Shown here one piece after another: positions 35,506 through 47,439 of a DNA stretch of 64,000 bases; within the stretch, counting starts at the first letter, position 1; every line of letters begins with the position of its first letter. The stretch spans positions 31,128,965 to 31,192,964 of the forward strand of contig NW_004955417.1 in NCBI RefSeq assembly GCF_000276665.1, in the 5' to 3' direction. Made by a program: the position numbers and the translations under genes. This DNA is from Chinchilla lanigera (Eukaryota; Chordata; Mammalia; Rodentia; Chinchillidae). A model generated the notes under the pieces. The model searched no databases and was not told the origin of the DNA. It was given only the letters and a program-made list of their open reading frames with translations.

Positions 35506-36797
35506 AATGTCCCCACAGTAACTTTGGTAGCTAGTTTGGCTCCTATCCATTCTCCTGTATTTCTAACCCTTTCTGAATAAAGAATGGTAGGGGAAGAGAC
35601 ATTGCTTCCATTTAAGAACAACTATTGAAATTTTTAAAATATTAAATACCAAATGCATGTGTTCTTTGTGCTATGTAGGTACTAATTTAAAAAGTAATTT
35701 AATTTTTAAGGCTTCATAAATTACTACAAGATATCCTTGATCCCAGGTAAAAAGGCAGTGCTTTGTCAGCTAGGCCTGATATTTCTCCTCTGTCCTCTGT
35801 CTCCATCACAACCCAGTCTTTCTCAGAGGTAACCGTATCCCGACTTTTGTAGAAATTGCTTCTTGAATTTCTGTTATAACTTCATCACCCAAAAATGTGC
35901 ATGCCTCGCCACTATCATTTTAAAATATGGTATATCAGCCTTTTTCAATCTAGATTTTCTCCATCCTTTGAAAATATGTATTTATTTATTTACAATTGCT
36001 CTGTTGAAGAAGATTCAATGTCTATTTATTGATTCATGCACAGAGCAGTAAATACGTGAGGTAAACGTATTTTAGTTTTAGAGAAAACTGCGGTGTCATC
36101 ATTTACACTATTAGCCTATGCAGAGTTTATGCAGAGTGTGCTACTACTGTGCACTTGCTGGTTTGTGCTAGGGATAATGACACCTGACTTCCTTCAATTA
36201 GCTTCAGAGCCAGAGAACACATTATGTTAAACGGTGAGATTAATAATTATTTCTCAAGCAGCAGGCCTTGATTGGCTTCCAGGGAAGCTATTACCAGTAG
36301 CTCTTTGTAGCCAATACTTGTTCAAGGATGACATCAGCACTTAGTCATTTATATATCACATTTAAACAGGAATGATACAGAAAATGGCTTTCACTTCAGC
36401 CATTTCTCTCTGTCCAATTGGTTTTCATGATTGTTTTTCCTTTCAATTAGAAAAAAATCAAATCCTGGCCATTATGTAGGATCATGATGCTACAGTTTGG
36501 GGCTACTTTTTCCCCTTAATTCTCTACTTTAAATTAGAATGATTTTATAATATCAGCTTACAGTATAATAGGGAAGGTAAGTAGCTATTTATCCTTTTGA
36601 AGTTGGCAGGTAAGTTGATTGCTTGGAAATCTGAGTGCTCCTCATAACCAACAAAATTTGTTTTCTGATTATAATAGCAATGCATATTCATTACAGAAAA
36701 CTTTTGGGAAAATCACATAAGTAAAAAGAAAAATAGGAAGGATTACTGAATAGCACCTTACTGACAGTGCGCTATTTCATTTTTCTTTCAAGGGCAT
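35506..36797. other. Intergenic DNA, no gene seen
   Basis: Unique AT-rich sequence. Nothing recognised. Confidence 0.45.
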
Positions 36798-37131
36798 TGT
36801 TATAGTTTAGATCTGAAACATCCCTGAATGTCTCTTGTGCCTGAAGACGGGGCCTGCTTGGAGGCAGTGGGTCAGCGCAGCGTGACCAGCATGGTGTTCC
36901 TCTTCCTAGCCCCTTCCTTTCTCTCTGGCTCTCGCTTGCTCTTTCTGCTTCTAGCCCCCGTGAGCTAAGTGGCTTTCATCAGCCATGCATCTCCACCAGA
37001 CGTCTCTGCACAGGACCCCCTGGCCATGGACAGAAACTGCTGGAACCTTGAGCCAAAATAAGCCTTTTAACCTCTGAGCTGTGTTTGCTAGATGTTCTGT
37101 TTCAGCAAGGGAAGAGAGACTATTGCAGACA
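36798..37131 (+). mobile_element. MaLR (MST/MLT-type) solo LTR
   Basis: Starts TGTTATAGTTTAGATCTGAA, the conserved MaLR LTR 5' end. It contains CTTCCTTTCTCTCTGGCTCT, 'ggccatggacagaaactgc' and GGAACCTTGAGCCAAAATAA (a decayed polyadenylation region, followed by GCC). It ends near 37131 in a CA. This is a nonautonomous LTR without internal sequence. The short open frame at 36951-37145 on the other strand is only a shadow of the LTR. Confidence 0.78.
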
Positions 37132-37773
37132 CATTTAATTATCACTCTAGGGACAGCGTGTTGTTGTCCCTAAACACTGTTCCGGGAGCCGCAGGCCCAC
37201 AGTGCCCTCCCTTCTGCATTGGCGTGTTTCCCCTTTCCTGCCCGGCATTCCAAGTGCCACTGTGCTTGTGAGGTGACCACTCAAAGGGTTACTTATCAGT
37301 CAACTCATCCACAACACCTTTGGGTCTACAATCCCTCAGGACTGTGCTCTGCTGTCTTGTTTGGCTCTCTCCACAAGACCTTTTGACCATTCTTTCAAAG
37401 AGAGCACAGAAAAAAAACACTACGGCTATTCATCCCCAGCCAGGTCAGTTCCTCCTTCCTCCCTCTCACCCACTCCCTCTCCTTCAACTCAGTCTGTGAA
37501 GGACCCTAACAGATTCCATCAACCGTACTGCATCTTTCTGCTCCAAGTGATCTCTTGGATTCCTAGGTCTTTGAGTGGCGTTCAACTACTCCCAAGGAGT
37601 GATGTTAGTGTGACATCAGAATAATGAGTAGTTTGCACTTGACATTATCTGACACAGCAAAAAGTCAATGCGTGTTAGTAAATACAATAATTTATAATTT
37701 TGGAGGAGTCCTGTATCATCCAAATGGTCATGATCAGTATGTAGTTAGAAATATCAAAACAGATTTAAAATGG
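37132..37773. other. Intergenic DNA, no gene seen
   Basis: Nothing recognised. An 87-codon frame at 37361-37624 and its neighbours show no domain. Confidence 0.4.
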
Positions 37774-37970
37774 TACAGTAATACTTTGGTTCATGAACGC
37801 TTCTGTTTGCAAACAATTCGATTTGCAAACAAAAGTGTTTTACAAAATTTTGCTTCTTTTTGCAAATTCCACATCAGGTGATAAATGTGATCATGGTAAA
37901 CAAATACAAATGCAGCCAACTTCTCAAAAGCATAAAATGCATTACGTTGATAAACTGAGGTACTACTATA
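37774..37970. mobile_element. TA-flanked MITE (mariner/pogo-like), copy 1
   Basis: The left end reads TACAGTAATACTTTGGTTCA and the right end, reverse-complemented, reads TATAGTAGTACCTCAGTTTA. These imperfect terminal inverted repeats of about 25 bp begin at TA. The interior is AT-rich, has no coding capacity and is about 197 bp in total. A second copy sits at 53909-54118 with the same ends and the shared internal phrase 'ccacatcaggtg' (copy 2 'tgcatcaggtg'). It fits a nonautonomous Tc1/mariner/pogo element. The family name is not known to me. Confidence 0.72.
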
Positions 37971-38471
37971 TATGTGTTTAATTACTTGACTGAGGACATT
38001 GCCCATGCGCCTGCCTGAGCCCTCACAGTAGTGGCAGAGCTGGCAGTGGTCTGCACAACCCTCACTTTCCTCTGCAGACGTACGGACTGTATCTGCCTAT
38101 TCCCCAACAAGCCACGGTGCTCAGGGTATCTGTGCAATAGGTTTAGAATTAACTCAGTTTAGCACCTAAGAATGTATTATTTTGAGCCAAGAATGCCCTT
38201 TACTTATCTAGCTAGCTACTGAAGCTTCTAGCAGAAGATCTAAAAATAGGTATGCTTTCAATAAATATTTAGTGAATGAATAAACCCATAAATTGACACA
38301 GTCACACTAAAGAACATTGCAGGCCACATCTGCTTTCACTTTCCCTAGGAAAAATTTTGAGTTAAAGGGCTGTTATACAATCAAAAGTTATTGAATTCAT
38401 TTTAGGAATTGTTCATGGCTGCAATCAGAATTATCACCTAGTAAAGCAAGAATGATAACTGTGAAAACAAG

Positions 38472-38647
38472 TAGAGCATTTTTTATTTTGTTTTGAGACA
38501 GGGTCTCACTGTGTAGTTCAGGGTGGCCTTGAGTTCACTATGTAGCCAAGTCTAGCTTCAAATTCACGGCAATCCTCCTGCCTCAGCCTCCCAAGTGCTG
38601 GAATTATAGGTGTATGCCACCACACCTGGCTAAATAGAGCATTTCTT
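38472..38647 (-). mobile_element. B1-like SINE, minus strand, with 13-bp TSD
   Basis: 7SL-type SINE in reverse (GAGACAGGGTCTCACTGTGT, CCTCAGCCTCCCAAGTGCTG, ACCACACCTGGC) between direct repeats TAGAGCATTTTTT (38472-38484) and TAGAGCATTTCTT (38635-38647). It inserted next to the MaLR-like LTR that starts at about 38652. Confidence 0.95.
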
Positions 38648-38651
38648 AACC

Positions 38652-39148
38652 ATCTTGGTTACTTTTCTCTCAAAACTGAGACAAAATACCTAACGCCCAA
38701 AATGAAGGAAGGAAAGGTTTACTTAGCTTACAGTTTGTGGTGGTTTCAGTCCATATTGGCTGGCTCCAAGGCAGAGTGGCACATAGCAGAGGGCAACAGT
38801 TCATGACGGTGGAACAACAAACCAACAAGAGCACAAGGGAGGAGGGGCAGAGAAGAACAAGCCTCTTTTCCTCTCTTATATTGTAAGCAGGCTACCCCCA
38901 CCCAGGGGGCATGTAGCACTCATGTAATCTCCATGTCCTCCTCTTGCACAGGCTCAGGATGAATACAAAGTAAATACCCTGGCTCCCTGCAGAGTCATGT
39001 AGTTAACCTTCTAAACTTCTCAAATTGACACAATAAATGACGTCCCAGAAGGGTAAAGGCATGTCCTTTTTACTCCAAGATGCAGAACTGCTGAGTCACT
39101 TAGCCAAACCTCTAGACTCCCCAAGTTGACACAATGTATCAACCATGA
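38652..39148 (-). mobile_element. MaLR-like LTR, minus strand
   Basis: The order CTCAAAACTGAGACAAAATA, AGGAAGGAAAGGTTTACTTA, TTACAGTTTGTGGTGGTTTC, 'agttcatgacggtgg' and CTTCTCAAATTGACACAATA resembles the rodent MaLR-like LTRs at 52629 and 54694 read in the same direction. The last segment is partly repeated: 'cccaagttgacacaatg' recurs 90 bp later. The repeat suggests an internal duplication or a second overlapping LTR fragment. Confidence 0.5.
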
Positions 39149-40690
39149 CATGAACTCACTTATTTATTGATATACTTAATTATTTATGAGCACTCACTAT
39201 AGTCCTATCGCCTCACTCCCAATATTAAGCAATGAGAATATAACCACATAGCAGACTGATTCGTGCTCTCACAGAACCTGTAGCATAATAGAGGAGAGAA
39301 GTAAAGAACTGATTTTTAAAATATACAGTGCATGCTATGATAAGGAAGCACTGTACATAACCTAAATCGTGGTCTTCAGACTCAATGGGTATCACAAATA
39401 TTTGGAATACTTTCAAAAGAATGTGTTGCTTCAGAGCTTCAACAATGTCTTCATTTTTGTCCTTCCTAATTCAGGTTATATTACCCAAGTGAAAAAAATA
39501 CAGCACACCTATGCCAATTCCACGTGACCCATTGATTGTCTTACTGAAGAATAACCTTGGTTATTTCATCACATTAAGCACCTGTACATTTCATTCTAGC
39601 TTACAGTGCAGTGGGCTTTCTTGGTTGCAGACAGAGTATCCTTTCCCCCAAACTAGCTCCCTTGCTTGTAATCCCCCACCTCCTTTTGGTTACATATTCC
39701 ACTGGCAGTTTGGACCAGCCTACTTAATCATGTTGTGTGTGTCAGTTTGGAATCTCAGCTGGAGTCATGTAATTTTGGAAATCTTTGCCTGCTACCTATG
39801 TGTTAGCACCAATCAGGCAGCCCCTTAAGACCCTCCCAGAAACACCCCTAAATACCTTAGCTTTTAGTTTTAGTGTAAAGGAATTCCAGTCCAGCTGGGC
39901 CTGATTTTCTAACTGTGCATGGTCACCCAACCAAAGATGGCCCTGGCAATTTCCAGTTAGCACCCTTGGCAAGCGGTCTGGGTTTTTAAAATGTTACACA
40001 ATCAATCTGAGTTTTCAAGGTTCAAAAATCCCAATTTAGCTTTTTATTTCAAGGAAAAGTCTTTCTTTGACTGATATTTAGCACTAGCAATTTCTTCCTT
40101 TTCTGTTTAGATTATCAGTGAAATGGTGGGGTTCAAAGTAGAAAATAGGTAGGTATAGGGTTAGAGATTCACTAAGTTAGAAATATCTTTTAAAGAAACA
40201 TTAGTAGTAATCGAGGGATGGTGTGTACAAAGCTGTGTCGGTACATCTATTCAATGAATTCCTGTGAATATCCTAAATACAGGATATATTGCTCCACCGT
40301 AGGGGAAGCAAGGACAATGAGACCCATTCTCCTCCGTATGAAGCTAGGGTCTGGGTTGAAAGGCAGAAGAATACACAGGTGATTTCAGTACGGTGTGTTA
40401 AGGACTGAGGATGACGGAAGCACAAAGTAAAGTACGAGGAACATTGTGGGATTTGGGGTCCAAAGAGGCATCCTGCGGGACTTAATCTATGACAAGGAGG
40501 AAAATAATTCAGCCAAGAAGAGAGAAATGCGTTCTGAGCATTCTAGGCTGAGGAAATGACTTCCACAAAAGCCTCAATTATTCCCACTAGTTCAGCACTG
40601 TCTTACAGGTCTTGCTGACATACTATGCAAGTTGTGCTAAGCTATAAAAATGGTCAGAAATCCTTCCCTTCCTTGTATCCCTGTCTTTAC
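39149..40690. other. Intergenic DNA with two ancient repeat relics
   Basis: Two blocks, near 39155-39330 and 40230-40420, have the order of an ancient mammal-wide repeat: 'ttattgatatactt' then 'gagcactcactatag' and 'cacagaacctgtagcata' in the first, and 'caggatatattgct', 'aagcaaggacaatgag' and 'aatacacaggtgat' in the second. Probably L2/MIR-age, heavily eroded. No gene seen. Confidence 0.35.
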
Positions 40691-41345
40691 AGGGCAGCAC
40701 TGTACATCCTCCTCGAAGGAGTAGAGTGGACTTCTTCTCCCGAGTTTGGGTTGGCCTCGTGACTTGCTTTGGTTGTAGGGACTAAACGTGAGGGCAGCTG
40801 AGACCAGAGCAGCGCGGGTGCCCTGGAGCCTCAATGGGGCTGAGCACAGCGTTTGCAGCCTGGGCCTCCCTAGCGGGGGGTGCAGCACGGGGGGAACGGC
40901 AGCTCTCGCTTTACCCCTAGAAACCCACGTCCTGACCCCAGAACCTGTGGGTTTCCCACCTTACATGGCAAAGGAGACTTAGAAGATTTGATTAAATTAA
41001 AGATTTTGAAGTGAGAGGGAATATCCTGGGTTATTTTGGCAAGTTTATTGTCACCACAAAGGTTCTTTTAGAAGGGTAGACAGGAGAGTCAGAATCAGAG
41101 ATCAACGGTGAAAACCAGGAAAGAATCAGAGATGATGTGAAGATGCTTGGAGCTGGGGGAGAATTATGAGATTAGAAAAAATGAAGAAACAGATTCTGCC
41201 TGGAGCCTCCAGGAGGAACACAGTCCTGTGAACATCTTGATTTTAGTTTAAGTCAGACCTCCAGAACACTAAGCCAACAAATTTGTGCCGTGCTATGCTG
41301 GTAGGGTTTTGGTAATGTGCTACAGCAGTAATAGGAAACTAACGC
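40691..41345 (+). mobile_element. MLT1-type MaLR LTRs, one or two overlapping copies
   Basis: At 40720-40890 the phrases TTTGGGTTGGCCTCGTGACT and TGCTTTGG are the MLT1 5' half. At 40915-41345 a second MLT1-like body has ATTAAATTAAAGATTTTGAA, ATATCCTGGGTTATTTTGGC, 'gaagatgcttggagctggg', TTCTGCCTGGAGCCTCCAGG, CAGACCTCCAGAACACTAAG and a final ACAGCAGTAATAGGAAACTA. The repeated 5' phrases suggest two LTR fragments rather than one. Confidence 0.62.
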
Positions 41346-42189
41346 ACCATGTGAGGCCCCTAGGTGCTAGCTACATGAAGGCCAGTAGAGACGGCCAGCT
41401 GAGCACAGGGCAACAGCACCTCTCAGACCAACCGCAGGAGACAGAAGCGGAGCAAACTGCTTTGGGACGATTAGCTGTACGGCAGCAGCGAAGTGGTACA
41501 CTGATCTGTAGGTTCAAAATTTTAAAAAGCGAAATAGTACTCACATTAAATTGCTTAAAAATTAGTTTTGACTTCTCTTATGGTCTCTTACATGGGTGCT
41601 TTAATCCAAAATGCTAAATGCAGGTGTTATCTACTGCCGGTCCCCAGGGCAGACGGCAACCATCGCCTGCACACTAGTGTGCTGAACTCTCCAGCGGAAG
41701 CTTGAATTTGCTTCTCTTCCGAGAGCTCTGATTTTGGACATGTCATTCGACTCTCCACACTTCAGGATCCACATGTTCAAAAGTGAAAAATAATAAATCC
41801 TAGTTTAGAGGCTTGCTTGAGACCCATACGAGAAAAGGTTTGCGAAGCACTCAGCTTTATCTGACATTAAGTATTCAATAAATAGCAGTCAAGTGGAAAG
41901 GAGATGAGAGGAAACTAGATGGCTATATAAAAATGGGGAAAATGATGAGAAGTAACAGTAACTATGTTGTTCCAGAGAACTGATGTCTATAATACTAACA
42001 ACAGCTCTGCAAAGTCCACACAATTACTTCCATTTGCAGACGGCAATCCTACGGTTTCAAAGGTTAGGTTCTTTTGGACATCATGCCAGCAGCCAGGAGC
42101 ACCCGCCCTCCGTGATTCTGAAGTCCTTCACCTTCCTGTGCCAGTTGGTTCAGAGGTACACTAAACTAGCTACAGTCAGGGATCCTCTC
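41346..42189. other. Intergenic DNA, possible MIR piece
   Basis: No gene seen. Around 41990-42060 a faint minus-strand MIR-like stretch may be present (CAATTACTTCCATTTGCAGA). Confidence 0.3.
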
Positions 42190-42450
42190 ACAAGGTAAAT
42201 CTAATTCCATTAGCAACTCTTATAACTTTCCACTGTCTGTAGAATCAAGTTCAAAATCCTAACATAGTCGAAGTGGCTTTTCACTGCCTTTTGACTTCGT
42301 CCCTTGCTCTGGCCCTGCTGTCCGACTTCTAGCAGTGTGGTGAATGTACGGTGCTCTTTGCTGCTTCCCGCCTTTCACACTGTCTGACTGCTCCGGATAT
42401 TTTCTGCTTTGTGGACCAGCTAACTTTCACACATCCCTCCTTTCCCTGCT
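42190..42450 (+). repeat. L2 LINE relic
   Basis: The order CCATTAGCAACTCTTATAAC, TAGAATCAAGTTCAAAATCC, TGGCTTTTCACTGCCTTTTG and TTGCTCTGGCCCTGCTGTCC corresponds to the L2 ORF2 3' region on the plus strand (usual 'aaagtccaaactccttagc', 'ggccctccacaatctggccc'). Confidence 0.6.
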
Positions 42451-44129
42451 TTGGAACTAGTTTCTTTCCCGCTACTTAGATTACTATTGTGTATCTTTTC
42501 TTTAACACTTTCTTCTTCCCTTTATTGTACTTCATCTCTGAAATTTCTTGTCTTATTGTGGTAGAAACTTCTCAATTCTGTTTTAAGAGTTCCCCTTTTC
42601 TAGAAACTGTCCCCAGCACACAGGAACGATGTCTTAGAAGAACTATTTATCTATTTCTAAATTCTATTGATCTACCTTACCACTGCACCCTTCCACTGAT
42701 CCAGGGCATTGAATTTAGGATGATCATTCAACTTCATTCTGCCAAGAATTTAGAATTTTGAAGAAAGCGATATAGAGCCTCAAAGAAGTTGTAACTGACT
42801 CATGTCCACAGCAGCTCCCTAAAGCAAAAATTCAGGAATTTTTGCCTCTGCACGTATAGTCTTCCTTGGTTCCTACCCTCCTCAAGCTTGGCTGTTTGTG
42901 TGTCTTCTGGATTTCTAATTTCCAATATCATTCTCTTTCTCCTTAAGCTATCAGCTCTGCCTTGTTACTGCTAGACTGTCAGTTTTGTGAATACCTTTTG
43001 AGAATTCCTTTTTACTTGCCTTTGGATACCTTGAAATTTTAGAACCAAGATAGGAAAGACATTGACCAATCTCTAATACATCTTTCTCAAATTCTGGTTC
43101 ATGAAGACTACTGAGAAAAGAGCCTTTAGTAGATATTATTTCTCTGCAGCAAGTCAGTGTGAGCCTGGAGCTTGGAGGGAGCCTGCTGTCCAGGCCTTGC
43201 TCCCTGTCCCTCCTCTAGGTCAGCTCATCACTGTGGAATGTCATGAGAGGACATTCTATCCTTTGTTACGAGACTTGACCGACCACAATTATATTATTAT
43301 GCCTAAGTCTGTTGAAAAATTCCAGGGAAAGTTAGAAAGAATCACAGGGGATTTTAGCTTGAATCAAATGAAACCAGCGTGGAATGAAAAGGCTGAGATC
43401 TGGGCAGTGAAGTAAATGTCACAACACTGAAACATGCCAGTTTTACTTAAGCTTTTTCCTTGAATGTCCGTGAATTGTACATCTCTGTATATGTATGTGG
43501 TCTTCTCCGTGTGAATAAGGATCTTGTTGCTGTGAAGCCCAACTTGTTACATGTATTCATTTGATTTTACTGCTACACTACATCAATTTCCTGTATGACA
43601 TATGAATTTGAAACTATTATGTATGCTTTGCTGTCAGTTTAGGTTCTGTAGCTATGAATTCTACAGTACCCTCACCGGCATCTTTCATTTGCTGCTGCTG
43701 TTTCCTTCCTTGTTTTTGCACACAGGCTACTGAAGTTTGCAAAAGTGAAAGTGCATAACCACAAACCAGAACCACCACAAATTCAGATTTTTTAAGTACA
43801 GCTAGGCCTTTAATACTGCTTGGCAGTGTTTTCACTTAATGGTGTCTAACAGCCTCGACATTTTCTCTTTTAGTAGACAGCTTTGCCCAAACCTTGACAG
43901 ACAAAATAGAAGCCATCAGGTGCTGACAGAATTTCTACCCTGAATCTTAAAAGCGCCCATGGCTGCATTCACCCTTCTCTTCCTATTTAAGGGAAAATGA
44001 GTCAATATTTATCAGCTGCATGCTTTCCAGTTCCAGACAAGACCCTCCCTTGAACTCTGTAATCATACTTAATACCTGCTGAATATCTCTGCTGGATATC
44101 CAGTAAGCTTCCCAATGTAACATATTCAG
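42451..44129. other. Intergenic DNA, no gene seen
   Basis: No recognisable gene. The longest frame, 104 codons at 43101-43415, sits downstream of splice-acceptor-like text (TTTCTCTGCAG) but has no recognisable domain. I regard it as chance. Confidence 0.4.
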
Positions 44130-44870
44130 CATGAAACTGCTGGTCTTGCTCACCAAAATCTGCCCCCGACCACCTTTTCCACGCCCACTGATGACAGCTA
44201 CATTCTCTAGTTATTTTGGCCCGAAACTTTGGAGTTGTCCTTGCCGACCAAGGCATTGTCATTCTTGTTTGAATTATTTTCTAATTTCCAACTTGTCTTC
44301 TTTCTTCCACCTTTGTGGCCCTAGAATCTGTTCTCATTACAGCATCTGGAGTGACTCTATTAATAGTGTAATTCAGATTGCATCCTCTGCCCTATACTTT
44401 CTGTTGTCTTCTCAGTTTATGCCTCGTAAAAGCTAAGTTTTTGCAGTGGACACTATGCCATGGGTCACCATTACCTCTTTGACTCAGCGCCCACTTCTGT
44501 CTGTGTCCTGTTGGAATCTTTGAAAGCAATGGCCTTGTTTGCCTGGAACTGTCTTCCTCATGTTTGCCTGGATTTTTACGGACTTATCTCAGGCTGTGTT
44601 TTCTTGTCGCTGAATCTTTCTGATCACTTTAACGTGCCTGATTCCACCTTTCCACATCCCTTTTCGTGTTGTATCACTTACTGTAGTGCTCACCACCATC
44701 TGACATTCTCCGTATATTCCTTTCATTGTCTGTCTCTTTGCACTAGAATATAAAATGTAAAGAAATAATTTTTGTTTGTTTTATTTACCACTACATTTCC
44801 TAGAGTTTATGACATTTCTGGAATATAGTAGAACTTTAGGAAATAATTTTAGGAAATGAATGAATGGTTT
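44130..44870 (+). repeat. L2 LINE, 3' end
   Basis: L2 3' landmarks in order on the plus strand: 'aaaatctgcccccgaccacc', TTGCCTGGAACTGTCTTCCT, TTCGTGTTGTATCACTTACT, 'tagaatataaaatgtaaag', TTACCACTACATTTCCTAGA and the terminal GAATGAATGG. Two apparent open frames across it (44131-44436, 44460-44753) are remnants of the element, not host genes. Confidence 0.75.
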
Positions 44871-46349
44871 TTTTATCACTAAGGAAATTTGTTTATATAT
44901 TAAATTCAAACTTACTGCCCTTTTTAGGTACTGATTTACTAGATATTCTCAAAATTTCCTGTATATTTCTCCTGTCAGAGCCAATTTTCTTAGTCTATAA
45001 ATGTAGTTAAACATCAGTACTCTTTTAAAAGCTAATCTTTCCTGTAGTTTACAGGTCAGGCTGAAATTATATGAAAATTATAATAAAAAGAAATGAACAC
45101 ACAGGAAAGATAGCAGGATGGAAATTTTTAAAATGATATTTAATTTAAAAAGTACAGAAATTGGGAAGAGGATAGGAACAAGATAAAGTATGCAAATGCT
45201 GAGTGAGGTAGCCCCGAATCCATGGCGGGGGGAAGGTGTGTGTGTGCATACACACGCATGTGTGCGCTGTGCACGCATCATCCGCTGATCTTCTGGTCAG
45301 GCCTCATGTACGCTTCGGCCCCCAGGTGACAGGGAGAAAGCACAGAGATGAGGAGTGGAGAGGCAAGGGAAGGTTCCTTCCTGTGTGTTTACGGACAGTG
45401 GCGTCGGTCTGTCTGCCCATTCCCGCTCCCAGTGTGAGCCGGGACTTACGGAACCAGTGTCACATCTGTGTGTCACTCAGAAAAACCCTGGTGCAAAATT
45501 CAAACACATTTGCTCAGACTCTACTAGTTACTTAAGTCATGCCACATTTCAGCCTACTTCATATTTAGTTCTTGACTTTCATATTCAGCTACTTTTCTTA
45601 GAATTGTGTAATTGTCTTATTTATGTTGGTGATAAGAAACATATGCTTTACTGACATTAACTCATTTAATTTCACAACAAATCTAAGATTTATAAAAATA
45701 AAAGCAATTAGAAAAAAACAAACGTGTCCATCAACATAAAAATATTGGTAAAATAAATTATAGCATAATCTAACTACAGAATGTCATGCAACCTTTAAAA
45801 GGAAAGACAGTAGGTGTGTGTGTCTTGAGTTGGGAAACTGCTGGAGAACTTTTCAGCTGAAAAAAAGGTAAGGTTCAGCAAAAGCATGAAAGTGGTTCAT
45901 TCACTATGTGTGTGTGTATTTTAAAAAGAATATATCAATAGGTATGACCATCCTTGTTATGTGAATATACTTTTTCTAAATGAACTACAGAAATTGGGAA
46001 TGGTAAGAGCTTCAGGTTGCTAACAGGGAGGGTTTTGCCTTCTTGTCACTTTTCTTTATAATGTCTACAATAATGGTAGGCAGGAAGTTTGTGGAGTTTT
46101 TGTGTCTACCTTTCAGAATATATATATATAGTATGCAGTAAACATGTATTACTTATAAAATTATACTGAAACTTTTTACAAAAATACTGACATGATAATA
46201 AAAGTAGACAGTGGCTATTTCTGATGGGTACAGCTGAGAGAAGAAGTGAGGACTGGGACCATTACTTCTCATGATAAGACATAGTACACTTTTGAAATAC
46301 TCAGATCATGAGCTCATATTGCTTTCGCTTGCATCTAAACCAAACTAAA
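44871..46349. other. Intergenic DNA with short TG and TA tracts
   Basis: No gene. A TG-rich interrupted tract lies at 45235-45265, a short TA run at about 46120-46131, and 45650-45690 may be a small MIR scrap. Confidence 0.45.
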
Positions 46350-46640
46350 TGTGGAAGAGAGGCTCTAAGGCAGCGGAGATAAGGCAGGGTGGGGCGGCGC
46401 TGCAGAGCCCGGGTATGGCCACTGACAGCTGGGGAGAGATCAGCTGCGGCCCACCAGCAGGACCCCTGGAGGACCTTGCCTGTCTGTGTCTTAGTTTTCT
46501 CATTTGTAAGACAGAAAATAGAAGTGTTTCTCCTACAGAGTTGTTGTGAGTATGCAGTGAGTTAACAGAAGACCTAAGTCACGTCTTGCACCTAGTATGT
46601 ACTGCATGTGATAGATTATAAATATGTACTTAGGCAAGGA
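46350..46640 (+). repeat. MIR, near full length
   Basis: The core CTGTCTGTGTCTTAGTTTTC, then TCATTTGTAAGACAGAAAAT, GAGTTGTTGTGAGTATGCAG and 'ttgcacctagtatgtactgc', follows the MIR consensus order. The upstream 100 bp is GC-richer and fits the MIR 5' part only loosely. Confidence 0.75.
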
Positions 46641-47089
46641 AAAATAAAAACACAGCAACTCAAACTAATCTGACCCATGTCCACTTTCATGAATAATTCC
46701 AGATTTGAACTAATTCTAAGTTTGGGAGTCAGAAAAGAGGAGAAAGATAAGGGTTAAATCTGAACAGTTGTTTAAAAATCTGTGAAGGAGAAACTGGGAA
46801 TAAGAGGAATTTTAATTGAACTGGGTATTTCAAAATGCAGCTTTTTTGCTAAAGTTTCCTGGTCCCCTCAGAACTCTCTGGGCCCTTTTACATCACATGG
46901 TGTAATCATCCTGACCACAGAAATCGGTACCCTGTGGCATGGTCCCGTTTTATAGAACATGTTTTACCAGTTGCTATAGTGTTGCAGTATGTTTATTGAT
47001 TTTTAGTAACTTTTATGGAAGAATATAGATTTTCCTTCAACTTACCATTTCCTGTAAGATCTTGTATTTTCTTTTTTCTTCTCATAATT
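46641..47089. other. Intergenic DNA, no gene seen
   Basis: AT-rich unique sequence leading to the inverted-repeat region. Nothing recognised. Confidence 0.45.
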
Positions 47090-47340
47090 GCAAAGTTACT
47101 TTCTATGTTTCATCTTAATTTGTCCACTGAACATTTTTTGAAAGCCCCTTAAGTTTCTGTCAAACTATGAAAAACTTCCTCAGAAACTTTCTCACAGTTC
47201 ACTTTATAAGTAGGAATTTGCACTTCATACAATGCTGTCTCCGCGTCCTTGGACGGTTTCTGAGCTGCTTTCCTCTGTTTACTCTGCTTAAACCCTGCCT
47301 GTTGGGTACACAGTGACTTCTCGGCTGCCAGAGGCAAATG
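47090..47340 (-). pseudogene. Left arm of an inverted pair: pseudogene-like 3' segment
   Basis: On the minus strand an open frame at 47149-47337 ends in VSEEVFHSLTET and a stop. The segment 47090-47247, covering the end of this frame and the text after the stop, is the reverse-complement counterpart of plus 47658-47816 (158 against 159 bp). By hand, the roughly 104 bp from the VSE codons onward match at about 80%; the upstream part is weaker. Both arms have a stop after SLTE(T/I). This suggests the C-terminal end plus 3'UTR of one transcript. I do not recognise the protein: the frame is lysine/glutamine-rich upstream and has no domain. Confidence 0.5.
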
Positions 47341-47439
47341 TATATTTTAGTCCTTATTTTACTTCACTGTAGAACATCAACCTCTTAACCACTTCTTCAA
47401 TCTTTCTCTTTATTCTTCTCTGTTGGATTCCGGAAAGTT

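Noticed and set aside
43101..43415. 104-codon plus-strand frame downstream of an acceptor-like TTTCTCTGCAG.
   Set aside because: No domain recognised and no partner exon found. One frame of this length is expected by chance in 64 kb.
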